NCBI GenBank assembly: GCA_028583415.1
Contig: CM053272.1
Location: forward strand, 39,356,199 to 39,420,198
Reading direction: 5' to 3'
Length of the DNA stretch: 64,000 bases
DNA from: Protea cynaroides
Taxonomy: Eukaryota > Streptophyta > Magnoliopsida > Proteales > Proteaceae
The notes under the pieces were generated by a model. The model was not told the origin of the DNA. It searched no databases and worked only from the letters and a program-made list of their open reading frames with translations. Made by a program: the position numbers and the translations under genes. Below, piece by piece: positions 26,801 through 41,800 of the stretch (the first letter of the stretch is position 1; every line of letters begins with the position of its first letter).

Positions 26801-29800
26801 AGGGAACAATGTCCTCAACTCAAAGCTCAAGGTTCAGCGTACAACGTGTTGGCCACATTGCAAAATAAAGCTCTGAAAATTCATTACAAAAATGAACATT
26901 TTGAAAAAGAGAAATTGGCACTACAGTTTTAGGAGTGAAGGATTTAAGAAGAGCACAGCCATGTGAATTACCGCATTTATCAAACACACTAGCTCGCAGC
27001 CCTAGTGACCTGGCTTGAGACTTTTACATGGTGAGGCAGCACTGATGTAAATAACCGAAGAGTGACTAGTAGATTTTTGAAAAATGATCGAAACAAATGA
27101 ACAGCTGAAAATACAAGGGAAAATGCCTATATTGCTGGAACTGTCACATCACCCTCCAATCCCATGTAGCACGATTAAGTGGACCATGTAGACCATGCAA
27201 ACCTTTTGCCTTATCTTTTCTTTTTCTTTTCTTTTTTTTAATAATTTCATTTTATAATGATAGTAGGAATAAATTTGAAAACCCACATTGGATTATCATG
27301 TGTAAAACAACAGAACTGTGATAACTGATATTAGCTGTAAAAAAAAATATGCGAAATTATTTTGAATTACCACAATGCTAGCATTCACAAGATCTGCGCC
27401 GACTACCAATACTCCAAGCCAATATGCACAGAAAATTATTATTATTTCCTTAAATGACTGAAAGAACTATTTTAAATGTTGGAACATCGAGCAATTATTT
27501 ATTTATTTTGCCCATCGCTCACAGGTCTCTTATACTGTTCTGTTCTGTTCTGTTATTTTCCATACAATCTTTCCTTCTTTTTTTTGTAATCAACCAAAAG
27601 ATAAAAGGTAACCATCCATAAATTTTCAGCTTGAGATAAAAATAAAACCAAATAAAGCACAAGGAACCATTAAAAATGTCAACATCTGTTATCCAAAAAT
27701 AACAATTAAGCAGAAACTAAAAGGTTTCCCGGACTGGCAATGAAGAAATCTTCGTCAAACTGTGACCTATTTCAGTCTTGTGGAGGACCATTCCCAGTCA
27801 TCAACTGTTTAAACCTTTTCCCCTACACTCTTTTCTACCACAGGGCAGATATGAATCGGGGCGGATTGGCTAAAACTTACCATATGAGTAAAAGCTGATG
27901 TGTGTAACACACTAACACATGAAGAGAGTTTCAGCCCCAATTAACATGTGGCAGATATAAGCAACAGTCCAGGAACAAAATCCTTGACTTCCACAACAAA
28001 GAAGATAATCTCAATAAAAATAACAATATTTGCTTAGATAATTATCTGACAGAATTTTACTTAGCTACTGCTAAGCCAGCATTGCTTACCTTCACCACTA
28101 ATTCCGTAATAGAAACTGATAGAAATCTAGCCATGTTAGCCACAATCATCCACCTTCCTCTGCCTGCAGAACGGGGCTTCCGAGTCTGACTTCTAGCCTT
28201 CTTTGAACTTCCGCTTGAAGACCTCACCACAACTTCTAAATCACATATTAACAACTGCAGCTTCGGGTCCCTAGAAATAAAGCCAACCCCAAGCTTGACC
28301 AGAGACTGGCGCATGCTGAGCTTGATTTCACCCACAGAGACAGATTCAATTGCACCCTGCAAAGCGTCATAACTCATAAGTCATATCTACATGATTGAGA
28401 TGCTTTTACAGGGACTTCTTCTTCTTTTTTTCTGAGGGGGGGGGGGGGGGGGGGGGGCATACTGTTATGTTATCTATTTCAAATTAGATGGGAGGCAGTG
28501 AAATAATAGAAGAAAAAATTAAAGCTGTGTGCTAATCAATGCAGTAATGATAATAATTCTGCACGCTCTTCTTCTTCTAATCAAAAGAAAGATTCTTTCC
28601 ACCATTATAACAATCACCAAAACAGTCCCCCCCAAAAAAAAAAAAAAAAATATGATATCTCACTAAAACGTAGAACAGATGCACCAAATAACTATTTAAA
28701 ATTTGGAAAAATCAACCATAAATTCAAAAAACAAAAGTCATTACAAAAAAATATATATATAAATTCCACCAGCCGAAACCAAACATCCATTCGATAGAAC
28801 CTCTATAACCCACTACCTTTCCTTGTAGTTCAACTCTAGACTCTCCATAACATAGGCTGTGTTACATCAGTGGAACTCCATTCAAGAAATGAGTCACTTT
28901 CCTTAACTCAGAGACCAAACCATGTTCCTTGCTTCATCCAAGTTCTCATGTCCAATAAAAATAAGCAAAATGAAAACAACACAGGATAAAGGAGAACAAA
29001 GACTAAAGGAAAGATCAGGGTGGCATTTAGGAATAGAGTCAAAAGGAGAGGGACAGTTGTACTTATAATGCTACCTAGAGCACTGGAAACCAAATAAAAA
29101 GGTCGTCTCTTCTTTGATGCAAGTGATATGCAAAATAATAAGGAAAAAAAAGCCTTTTGGAGCCAACTGGGGGAAAAAAAGAGGTCTTGACAAGAAAAAA
29201 AAATTTCAGGGTAAATTACACCAGAGGTATCCAATGTTTTGAAAACTACGCCTAGAGTACCTCACGTTTCCAAAAACCAAGTTTGGGGTACCTCACTTTT
29301 CATAAATGCTATGTTTGGGACACCTCATGTTTGATAAAAGTTAAGCTTGGGGTACCTTCTATTTTCATATTTCCAATTTTGGCCCGTTTGGCACACTCTC
29401 TTCCTCCTCTCCATTCTCTCTTCTATTTTCCAGCCAATCTACTGCAGCATCCATTCACAGAAGGGGATAGCAACGCAAAGAGTGAGCCATGGGGGAGAGA
29501 GAAAAACCTGCGGCTACAATCAGTTTTGGATTCAATGATTAAGCTCAATGTATCTTAATCACAGTTCAAGGAATTGGGGTTTCGACCGATTCAATTCGGT
29601 TTTGGTCTGTCCAAACCAACCCGCGGTACTAAAATTTACCAGGTTTCAACCGAAACCAGGTTACCAGGTCCATGAAACCTGGTTTCAACCAGTAAGTGGT
29701 TGACCCCTTTGTATAAAATATTAGATTTTGACCGAAAGCATAAGTTTCGACTCCAAAGAACAAGTTTCGACTCCAAAGCCCAAGTTTCAACTCCAAGTTC

Positions 29801-32800
29801 GATTTTTCTCCAGATTTTGTGAGAATTCTTCGCTGAAATCATCAACAAAGCACTTTCACTCAAGTTTTGGCTCTTGAAGATAAACACCTTTCTCCAATAT
29901 TGATTTTTTTATAGAATGAGTATGTAGACATCGTGGTTTCTATTCAATTTTTATATGTTTATTAGAACGGCCCGATCTACGATTCCATGTAGTTGGATTA
30001 AATTTTTTATTGGTAATTTATTTATTAGAATTTCTGCTTCATATTACAGACTTACAGTTACATGACGTTAATGCTTAATAGTTAAGGCCATAGGGCTTAG
30101 TTTGCTAGTGTACAACAGAATTCAGCCTTCAGCATACACTAGCAAACTTGGGTCCACACCACATAATATCATTTTGGATTTTTTTTTTTTTTAAAACTAA
30201 TATTGAAAATAGGTGTAAAAAGGTTAAAATATGCTACACAAAAAAATATCAGATCTAAAAAACACTTCCAGACCTCAAAACCTACTCCTCGAACCTTGAC
30301 CTTAATGATCTTATGGCTTAGCTGCATTCATTTGCAAATCCATCTTTGCACTAAGAGTCAATGATGGATCTGCCTATGGTATAGAAATATATTACAAAAA
30401 CCATCACAGACATGACTAGAAAGTGACCTCAGACCTGAACCATTTAACCAATCTTACATCATTCATAGATGTCTCTATGGGGTGGAGATCAGTAGAAAAA
30501 GATGTCTCTATGTGGTATTGCAGCTATGGTACAATAGCACTCCATTTTCTTGTCTTCTCCATTCTTATAAATGCCTAAGTGTATTCGTCTTTTACTAAAG
30601 GCAGTAGAGCTTTCACTCGGAATTGTTAGAGGGGAAGAAAACCACTGATATGACAGCAATAGGTTTCATTTAAAATACAAACACTCAAACCTAGGGGTTA
30701 GACAGCTTCTGTTAAAACTTGTGCATGTCGATTTGAGGCTCTTCCTCTTTGTGGAGCAGGTGAGGGGGTCTTCACCGGGCATGGGGAGAGCGAGAGAGAA
30801 AGAAGGGGGGAGGGGTGCAGTAGACAGCAGGTAGGGAAGGGAGAGAGGGTGGAAAGGAGGTCTATGGGGTTGGAGAGACTGGGGTAGGGGTGCAGGATGG
30901 AGAAGAGGGCAGGGGTACTGAATGAGAGATAGAGGGGGCCGGGGAAGGGGGATATGCAAGGTAAGGGGAGGGGAGGGAGCAAAGGACAAGGGTTTCTGTT
31001 AGAGATAGGGGCAGTGGTGTCGGTATGGGCAATATTGGGAATATGGAAAAAGGTACCTCAAAAATAGTTTTTGAAAGATGAGGGTACCTTAGGTATAGTT
31101 TCTCAAAATGTTGGGTACCCTAGGTATACTTTACCCAAAATTTAAATTGTTCTTTTTCAATTTTTCTAATAAACTCATGGATAGTCTTCAAAGAGGTTAA
31201 TATAGCACTGTAGTCTGAATCAAGGATCAAAATCTCGGTTTCAAGGCTGGTTGATTTCGAGACCGGTTTCTACCAGCCTTGAAGCCGAGATTTCCAAGGT
31301 TTCAATTGAAACCTGGGATTGTTTTCTGAGGTAAATTCAAAGCCTTATTTATGTCTAATATCATTTAAGTACATGATGAACGAGATGACTGCTTGTTAAG
31401 AAAGTTGTTAAAGACGTCCTAGACGTATCGAAAGGAAACGTCATTACACTAGGGAGTCTTGGTGGTGGGATGATGAGGTTCAAGCAACCATTAAGGCTAA
31501 GAAAGATAATTTTAAGACATGGCAAAGAATTAAATATGTAGAGGATCTAAAAAGGAATAAACTTGCCAAAAATGAAGTTAAAAAGAATATGGGAAAAGCA
31601 ATGGCAAAGGAAGGGGAAAAGGCTATCTATAAAATAGCTAAGATGAGGAAAAGGAAGAGTAAAGATTTAGACCATGTTAGATGTATTAAAAGTGCAGATA
31701 ATAAAGTTCTATTAAGGGATAAAGACATTAAAGATAGATGGAATGATTATTTCTATAGACTATTAAATGAAGACATTTCAAGTAATAGTATCCTAGCAGG
31801 CTACATTACCCATCAAGACACCATAAGTCGTAGGTATATACAAAAAATTAGGGTGTCAGAAGTAAGAGAAGCTTTAAGGAAAATGAATGTAGACAAAGCA
31901 TCAGGCCAGATTAGATCCCAATAAAAGTATAGAAGAGCCTATGAATCTATGGAGTATCTTGGCTAAACGATCTGATCAATAAGATTATGAGAACAAGGAA
32001 AATGCCAAGTGAATGAAGGAAAAGCATTGTGGTTCCGATTTATAAAAATAAAAGTGATATTCAAAGCTGAAATAACTGTAGAGACATAAAACCAATGAGT
32101 CATATTATGAAACTATGGGAGAGAATTATTGAAACACGTCTGAGACAAGAAACTACTATTATGGAAAATCAATTTGGTTTTATGCCAGAAAAATCCATGG
32201 CAGTAGCTATTTATTAAGAGATTCATAGAAAAATTTAGAGAATGCAAGAAGGACCTTTACATAGTCTTTATTGACTTTGAAAAAGTTTATGATAGAGTTC
32301 CTATAGAGAAAATATGGCAAGTACTAGAGAAAAAGAGAAGTGCTCCAAGCAAATATGTGGATGATCAAGGATATATATTATAATGTGGTGACTAGTGTGA
32401 GAACCATGATCAAGGTAGTGAATTCCCAATTACAATTGAATTACATCAAAGATCAGCTTTAAGACCTTATTTGTTTGCGCTCATCGGGGATGATTTAACC
32501 AGAGAAATTCATACATTGGAATAAAAAGGTTTTAACACAAGTAGAACAAAGACGAAATATAGAGCGTGTCACTTCAGTCACACGAGGACAGGTAATGAGA
32601 TGGTGAAAATTAACGAGAAGAAGATACCACAAAGTAATTATTTTACGCATCTACACCCAATCATAATTAAAGAAGGTGATATAGAGGATGATGTTTCAAA
32701 AAGGATTAAAATAAGATGGATGAAGTGGAGAAATGCGTCTGGAGTGTTGTGTGATAAGCGCATTCCTTTAAGACTTGAAGGAAAATTTAATAGGACAGTC

Positions 32801-35800
32801 ATTCAACCGGCTATGATGTATAGTGCGGAATGTTAGACAATTAATAAGCATCATATAGATAAACTCAGTGGAGCTAAGAGGATGTTGAGATGGATGTGGC
32901 AAAACTAAGAAGAAGGTAAGGAATGATCGTATTAGAGACGATTTAAGAGTAGCATCGACAAATGATAAACTACGAAAAAGTCACTTGAGATGGTATGCCC
33001 ATGTTCAACGAAAGCTTTTAGATGTCATAGTACAGAGAAGTGATCTAATTAAGATCAAAGGATCTAAAAGAGTTAGGGGCAGACCTAATATGACTTTGGG
33101 GGGTCATAAGGAAAGACATGCATAGCTTACGTCTTGTTTCAAGTACGACCTCGAACAGAGCTGATTAGAGGGCATGAATTCATGTAGCCGACCGCATTTA
33201 ATTGGGATAAGGCTTTTTTTATATCATTTAAGTAAATGATTAGTTAAGATAATATTCATAAATAAGCAAACATCCCCACTTAAATCCACTAAAAATAGTC
33301 TAAAATTCAAATTCCAAAATGATAAGAAGTCAATTTCCAATTCAACAACAAAACCGTATTTTCGGGTGTGGAGGCAATTTCAACTTTCAAATGCTTGGGT
33401 TTTCTTCAATCTAAATATTTCATAAATCTTATTATAATTAAACATCATTAAAAGCTAGAAGTGCTCCAAAATAATTTATTTTGATGACCAAAAAATTATT
33501 TCCATTCAGGGTGACTTTAAACAGCATCCACATACTCCAAAGAAGGTTTAAACAGAGAATAACTCCTTCAATATAATTCGAATTCAAACATATTCAGAAA
33601 TTTTGGAGTACGTCGTATGCGAACGTTGTTTAAAGTCACCCCTGAATGGAAATAAATTTTTGGGCATCAAAACAAAAAACTATTTTGACGCACTTCTGGT
33701 TTTTAGTGATGTTTAATTATAATAAAATTTAGATCCCTAAAATTTATGAAATTTTTTAGAATAAAAAACCTAGCATTTGAAAGTTGAAAATCGCCCCCAC
33801 AACCGGAAATGCAGTTTTTGTTTTTGAACTGGAAAGCTGACTTCTTTCCTTTTGGAAATTGAACTTTAGATTTTTGTTGGATTCAAATGGGGGGGGGGGA
33901 TGTTTGCTTATTTATGAACACTATCTTAAGTAAGACATTTACTTAAATGATATTAAACATAAATAAGTTATGCCCTTGGGATTTTAGTCAAAACCTGTCC
34001 CTATTTCGACATGTTTTGATCAAAATTTGTGATTATATGTGGTTGGACCAGGTTCTGGTTGAAATAGTGGTTTCGTCAAAACCTGATCAATATTGGTTTG
34101 TTTCAGTTGAAACAGGGTACTTTTGGAATCAAGCTTTGGTTTTGTCTCAAGGGGGGGTCAGTGAACCTTGGTTTGAACTAAAATACTGTAAGATTTTGAT
34201 AAACCATCTTATTCAACCATATTAATTGTTCTCTTGCAAGTTCCCAATATCTAAACCACCTTAGTAGATCATAAACTCATTATTGAAGAATTAATAATCC
34301 AATATATAATACAAGCCTTTGTTCCTTTTCTCATAACACAAACATCATAGAAATTTTTTTTTTAAACATAAGAAAGTAAATATCAATGGCTATATGAGTA
34401 ACCTTATTGAACTTCACAACCACATCCCTCAAACAGTTCCATCCAGCAACCCGAAACCTCACGGATGCTCCCATTATCCGGCTCAGAATCCAAGCCAACA
34501 TCGTTGCAGCAAACCTGAAACAAGAATGACTTAGTTAAGAAACATCTCCACTAGAATTAAAGGCAATTGTAGATAATCCTGGAAATTTGTGTACATTCAC
34601 ACAAAACAAAATCTCATAAGTAAGACAATGCATATTACAAGAAATGAAGTCAAAAAGTAACCAGAACATTTCACATCATCAAGAAACAAAAGTCCCAAAC
34701 AATAATTTGGCATGATACAGTTAGAATCATATTATTAACCAGAACTGAGATGACTGGAGACAATATAGAGAAATAACTAATATTTTCAAAACTAATTTTC
34801 CAAACTAAGATGTACAGTCCCATAAAATTCATTGAGCCACCTAAACTCAGTAGCCATTTTTCAAATATTTAATATACATGTTCCCAACAGAAATACAAAT
34901 GTGCAATGAAAGTTAAGCACATGACAGACAATAAGACAACTGATATATTCCAAAGTCTCTGGATGTAAATGGGACAGCCCCATAACCAAGTTTTAGATTG
35001 ATTTTGCATTGTAATCAAGCGAAGGCTAGGCAAGGTCTGAGCAAAAATCTTAGCTGAGACCCAAAAAATTTAAACCCCTACTTGAAACCCAAAAGAGAGA
35101 TCAAATCAAGCAAGGCATCACACCTGATTATTCCAGTTGGGATTTGAAGATTACCTGCTCTTTTCTTCTCTTCCACACACCCCCTGCAGGAATGCTTGCA
35201 GGTAAGCTGAAGATTACTGGCACGGTCACGTAAAATGGGTCCCTACTTTGTACACTTTACTCATTCATACATAAAGATAACAAGGTAATATCAAGAACTC
35301 CTAAACTACCAAGGCAAAGGGAAACCATCATGTCACATCTATTCAAATGAACACATTAAAACAGATCATTTGGTCTCTGAGAATCTAACCAATGGAAATG
35401 ATCAAGGACCAGACACAAAATGAGCTTAGACAAGGAAGGAAAATTAATACCCTATGTGAGTAGGCAACTGGTTAAGTTCAGTTTCTATCTTATTTTCCAG
35501 TACTCTAAATTTCCATTAAAATTGGGGAAATAAAATATATATATATGTCTCTTTCTTTAAAGGTCCAAATCAGAAAGAAGGGGGGGGAATGTTTCCACCA
35601 TAATCAATGGAATATATGGGTCAAAACATCAAAATTTTGCTCAAAATGTTGAAATGCCATATTTCCACCCATTTTGTGCAAAATAGCTCCAAATGAATTG
35701 AAATAGGTGAAAGAAAATTTGACCAAACACCTAGTTCGACCCAAAATTCTCTCAACCAATTGTGAAACAGGATTTGAGTCTTCTACAACATTAAGAACAA

Positions 35801-38800
35801 GATTTGCACTGGATTAGGGGATATCTGAATAGAGTTTGGAGCTTTTATTCATTGGTAGATGTAATTAAGTACCCCCAAAAAAAAAAATTGGATTTCATCA
35901 TAGTTGGAAAATTCTGTTGCCTGAAAATAGCTGTATCTTTCTTATTTAATCACGAGAAACATTTATGAACATGAAATTACACTAAAGTACAGCATATTGT
36001 ATCAATTGGTTATTAACTATACTATTTTTACTCATGAACATTTTATTTTTCTTTTTCTGAATTTTAAGTAATTATCAGTTATTTATAAAGCTCTATTTGT
36101 TTTGGTAGCTGGAAAAGAAAATCCAATTTTCCACTGAATTTAAATTTGTAACATTTTCATGAGGAAATTTTTAAGGGGAACTAGACATTTTTTGAATTTT
36201 ACCCTATCAAACTTTACACGCAATTTGACAGTAAATCTTCCCTCGTAATTTTCAGTATCTTGAGGGCACCATTTGTTGCCTTGAATGGATCGCATATATC
36301 CTGTATCTATGGGACCCATCCATATATGGTTCTCACAACCATATGATAGGGACTGCCTAGTTCTGATTTTGTTATAACTTATAGTGGCACTTTATATAAT
36401 CATTTTAAATTAACTTACCATGTAAAATAAATGGCAAACAAACATTGAAAATTTTTATAAAGGCATTTTACCTCCTATACACAAACATTGGAAATTTTTT
36501 AACACGTAAAAATTAACTTGTAGAACTTTTCACATAAAGTTTTCAATGTGAAAGTTCTATATGTAATATTTTACACGGAAACAAATGGAGCCTAATGAGA
36601 AATTATTTCTTTGGGTGGTATGCAATGTTTGTACAAGATAGCCTATTATATTGGTCAGCATGCATATAAGGTAGCCTGTTATATTAAGCAAAACCTCAGC
36701 AACAAACACATTACTTAGGTAGTTAGGTTTCAAGCCATAAAACCATTTTGATGGTTTTATTCTGTACCTAATTACTTCAATATATGCTTAAATAAGAAAA
36801 AAAAAATAGATAGAATTCCGCTCAATTTACTCATCTTTATGAATTTTTAACAGATTTCCCGTTCTTTTCCTGATTTCAAGGAAATATTTCCATTTTACCA
36901 AGGATCAAAATATCCCTCCCATACTTGTTATTTTTATTTTCCCATGGGGTGTGAAGCCATTGACTAGTTGGGGCCTGGGGGTATGTGTAAATTTCATTTC
37001 ATCTGAAGGATTTTTTTTTTTTTTTTTTTTTTGGGGGGGGGGGGGTGAATATAGTATACTAAATCAGAAGAAAAGAGAAATACAATACAGGCTCCCAATT
37101 TGGGCTGGGCAGAGAAAGAAGAAAAGATACAATCAAGACTTCAGGAGCCCCAGGACCTCCTATCCACATTTAGTTGGATAAGTAGGTCCCAAGTATAGAC
37201 AATTAAGTTTAGGAGAGTCCTAACAATGTCTCTGAGAAGAGGTAATGCTCCCACACAGTTCAAAAATAATAAAATCCAAGATTGACTAGGTCTCCTGGAT
37301 TTGTCACCCCATGTTCTAAGGCTGCATTCCATCCATATGTGGTAAATCCATACATGGATGCACAAAAAGCCAGTCTCCAAACATTATCACAAGTGGTCTT
37401 CCCTTTGAAAGCTGATTTGATCCACCTTCATTCCTGTGAGAAGGCCAGCACCTATGAAGGATTCCTTCCCAAAGCTGAAAGGAGAAAAGGCACTTAAAAA
37501 ACAAGTGATTATAATCTTCAATAGCTGACCAACGGAGGCTGCAAAATGGCTGAACGAGGATATGACACTGAAGAAGAAAGGCCCCAGTAGGAAAGGTTCT
37601 TGTGATTGCTCTCCATCTAACAAAGCTATTGCGGGGAATGAATCTTTAGAACCAGAGAGTGTCAAACCAGGGGAGCTTTGCTGCTCTCATTCAAACCAGA
37701 TTCCAAGCCAAAATGCCCGAATCCGAGGCAAGTCATGTAACAATGTCTCCACTGCTTGTAGGCCTTCTAACTATATAATTTGAGGGAGAGCTGACCAAGC
37801 TTGAGCAAGAATGATAGAGGAAAGTCCGCCCGGCCTCCAGGCCCCGTCATAGAGAATGGAAGCAACCAGAGCCAATCTGATTCTGTCTCCATACTTGTTA
37901 AGCAGAATTCCATGGGATGCCAATTATCCAAACAAAGAAGAGTGGAAGTTCCATCATCAATCCTTCATTTGATAATATCAACAATTAAGTGTCTATACTC
38001 CAGCATCTTCTCTATGCCCACGAAGAGTCCGTCCCATAAGAGACTATCCATATGGAATCCGCTTCGAGCAATCATGCATAAATCCACTCCAACCAAATAC
38101 CTTTGCCCCTAGCAGCCACTATTCATGTCAACTTGATAATGCAAGCTATGTGCACATCCTTAGTCCTTAACCCTTCTAAGGCTCAGCCCCCCTCCTCCTA
38201 AGGAAGGCATACAAAAGCCCAATTCACAATGTAAAAGAACTTGTTATTTTCAGCACCTTTCCAAAGGAAGCCACTCACTAGGGATTCCAGTTTTGGGAAA
38301 ATAGAATGGGGAAACCCAAAAACACCTGTCCGGTAGATGTAAAGGCTCTGCAACATTGATCTCACCAGCTCCAACCTACCCGCAAAGGATAAAAACCTAG
38401 CTTTCCTCATGAAGCTTCTTTCGGAGATGATCAAGAACAGGAACACAATGATGGGCTGCCATTCTAAAGGAGATGAGAGGATGCCAAGATATTTAACAGA
38501 AAGGTTTCGAAGGATGAAACCTAACGATCTTCTTAACTCTCCTTTGATGAGCTCAACAACCCCTGCCAAGAATAAAGAAGACTTTTGTCTGTTGATACGA
38601 ATGCCTGACGGCTAACATGGCTCCAAAACCCTCAAGGGTGCTACACATCTTTGTGATAGACTTCGAGTTGACCTTTGAGAAGATCATAATGTCATCTACA
38701 GAAGCTAAGTGGGATAATTGGTTGCTTTGCATTTTGAGAATAGATCAATTTCACTGAGATCAACCTGAGCCTTAAGGCTCCTAGAAAGATCTTCCATGAC

Positions 38801-41800
38801 ATGAAGAGGAAAGGAGACATTGGGCATGCTTGAGGCCTCTTTTACAGGGAAAAAATCCCACAGGACTACCGTCAACAATGAGGGATAGTTGGACTAAGAG
38901 AATGTAGTGATAGATCAAAGACATAAAGGATAAGGGAAAATGAATTTTGTTCAAAAATTCCAGAAGAAATTCCCATTATAAAGAATCGTATGCCTTGTGG
39001 ATATCAATTTTCAGCAAAGTTGCTTAAGGGTGGGATTTTATCTCAAAACCCCTCACCAACTCCATGCAAGGAGAATATTGCCAGTGATACTTCTGCCTTC
39101 AATAAACACCGATTGACAAGCACTAGCAAAAGAGTGGACCACTCTGCCGAGTCTATTGGCCAAAATCCTTTTGGCCGGGATTTTGGCAAGTGGATCTCTT
39201 CCTTCAGTGCTTCTGACGCCTTCTTTGCAGTTCGGGAATATTTGACCACAAGCCAATTCATCTCAGCCTATGTCTCCTTTGGTCCAAAACCCTTGAAATT
39301 TTTTTCATGTGGTCTTTCCATGTCGACCTTTTTAGACATTGCGATAGCAGCTTGGGATTGACTAGTAAAGGAAAGGCATCATCCCCTTATCATCTTTGCT
39401 CAAGGCTCAGGGAATTCAAGCTTGAGCTGATCAGATGGCAAAGAGGTTTTTGGAGACATCTCCACTTCTCTAGTGCTTCTCAAGAATTTAAGAGATATTT
39501 GGAAGGCATTCTTAGGAAACTTTTAAAAAAAAAAAAAAAAGGGAGACCCTGGATTAGTGGATAATGAAAAGGATCTCTCTATTAGGTTGCCTCCATTGGT
39601 GGCTCAAGAGAATTTCTTCAAGCAAAAGTCATGCATTAAATGTTGTAATCTTGGTGACATAAACATGGTCTTCTTCCATGGGACAATGAAAGGAAACCAT
39701 AAATTCTATGACTTCCTTGACCTCTTGAGGGTCCAGCAAGGAAATTAAGAAGGAACTGGAAGACTTTTTTTAGAGGCATCTACAGCCCCGATAGTTTGCC
39801 TATGCTCCATGATATCCCCAACGGCCTTCTCAATAAGTTTTCTTTTTTATGATGTCTTGGCCCCCTTGGCTGCCACTCCTTCAAAAGAGGAAATCCTCAA
39901 GGCCATCAAGGATACAAAATCTCACAGGTCCCTAGAGCCGGATGGTACAGCCTGGGATTCTTCTTTTCGGCTTGGGATTTTGTCAAGAAAGACCTTCTTA
40001 CAAGCATTCAAAGCTTCTTCTCCAACCCACTTCAGATTTATCAAGTGAATCAGACTTTCCTATGTCTGATTCCTGCAGTGGAAGGTGCGAGCTCCATCTA
40101 GAATGTCAAGCCCATTGCATTGTGCAAATTGTACAAACTTGATGCAAAAGTCCTACGCAACAGACTTAAAATGGTGGTGGACAACTTAGTGAGTGCCAAC
40201 CAGTCAGCTTTGATAGAGGGGATGAGCATAGAGGACAATATCCTTCTATGCATGGAACTTGTTCGGGGTTTTGATAGGCAATCCCACCTGCTGGAAGCTT
40301 TTTGTAAGGTGGTTCTCCACGAAGCTTACGACTCCTTACAATTGGAATTTCTTAAAGGCGTGTTGTTCAAAATGAACTTCCCTCCCACTTTTATTAAATG
40401 AATTCATCACTATGTTTACTCATCCCAACTACCAGTCCTTGTTAACGGCAACCCAGTGGGATACTTCAACAGCAAAAGAAGGCTAAGGCAGGGAAGTCCC
40501 ATGTCCCCCTATCTTTTCACCCTCACCATAGAGGTCCTCTCTAGTATTCTCCAGATCAAACGGAAACACAATGATTTTGAGTGGCTCCCTAAGTGTAAGG
40601 AAACCAAGCTGACTCACCTTGCCTTTGCAAATGACATTATGATCTTCTCCAAGGTCAATGCCAAATCTGTGGGATCCATCTCCGACATCCTTAAGGAATT
40701 TGGAACCATGTCAAGTCTTTGCATCAACAAGCAGATATCAACAATTTTCATGACAGGGGTGGATGAGACTTTGAGGGAGAACTTAAGCAGGATGTCAAGT
40801 TTCATGTTAGATCCCTCCCTGTCAAATATCGGCCCTCTGATATCTTCAAGATTATTAGCGCACCATTGCTCACCTATCTTGGATCATCTTAGGAAGAAGC
40901 TCTAAATTTGGAAAACTGGATTATTATCTTATGCGGATCAATTGGAATTGATAGGGGTTGTGATGTAGAGTATGTATATTGATTGGGCTTGAGTGTTTGG
41001 GCTCCCTCATTCCCGGACCCTCTCTCAGAAGATTGAATCCATAATGAATGCCTTCTTATGGAAGGGTTCGGAAAACAATAAGTTCCTCCACACTGTGAGC
41101 TGGCCACCTACGTGCCTCCCTAAAGACGAAGGGAGTAGAGCTAAGATGGGTGAAGGAGGTCAACTTAGCTTGCACTTTCAAGTTAAGTTGGAAAGTGGTT
41201 GTGCCTTGTGAGAAAGTAAAAAATATGGGTGGACTGATTCTATGCTAGAGACCTGACAAAAACAGATTCTATATGGACCATTCATATAGTAGGGATATTT
41301 ATTGGGCCTAGAGAAAATGTCGGAAAATAGACACTTAGTGACAGAGACCATCAAGACAAGGATTGATGATGGATCTTCCACCCTCTTACATATGGATAAC
41401 TGGCACCCCCATGGAATTCTTCTCTAAAAGTTGGGGAAAGGATTAGACTTGCCTCAAGCCAGGACAGATTGGCAACAATGTCTGATATCCTTGTTGATGG
41501 TGTCTGGCAATCGGGCTGCCTAGCTTTGCTAGCTCTTCCATATATTTCTAAAAAATCTGAAAGAAGTGGAGATCTTGTAACATGGATGATGTCGGTGACA
41601 GGCTTGTTCTCTTCCTCCTCGACTTGGGACTTGATTAGATCTCAAGGTGCTAAGGTTCCCTGGCATGATCTTCTATGGTTTAAAGGATTCCTCCCCTGAC
41701 ATAGCTTCATTTGCTAGAGAGCCCTAACTGCGACCCTTTCAACGCGTGCATTTATTCAATTCAAGGCACGACCATGGAAGTAATGAAAAAGAAGAAGTTC

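Larger units (their letters stand above)
25120..28089 (-). other. SABRE intron 3
   Basis: 2,970 bp. It contains a 5'-truncated minus-strand L1 relic (25680-26335) followed by a C-rich tract (26337-26385). The remainder has only a short (TGTTC)n run near 27536-27553 and no recognisable gene. Confidence 0.8.
28357..34402 (-). other. SABRE intron 2
   Basis: 6,046 bp. It holds a G tract (28436-28457), a MULE-like element (29209-31136) and a hAT-type non-autonomous element (31221-34170) that itself contains an RTE LINE. Ends flanking the exons are ordinary AT-rich intron. Confidence 0.85.

Noticed and set aside
30666..30989. Two overlapping Pro/Leu/Ser-rich minus-strand ORFs of about 100 codons
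   Set aside because: They lie in a purine-rich low-complexity tract within a MULE-like element. Composition alone explains the open frames.
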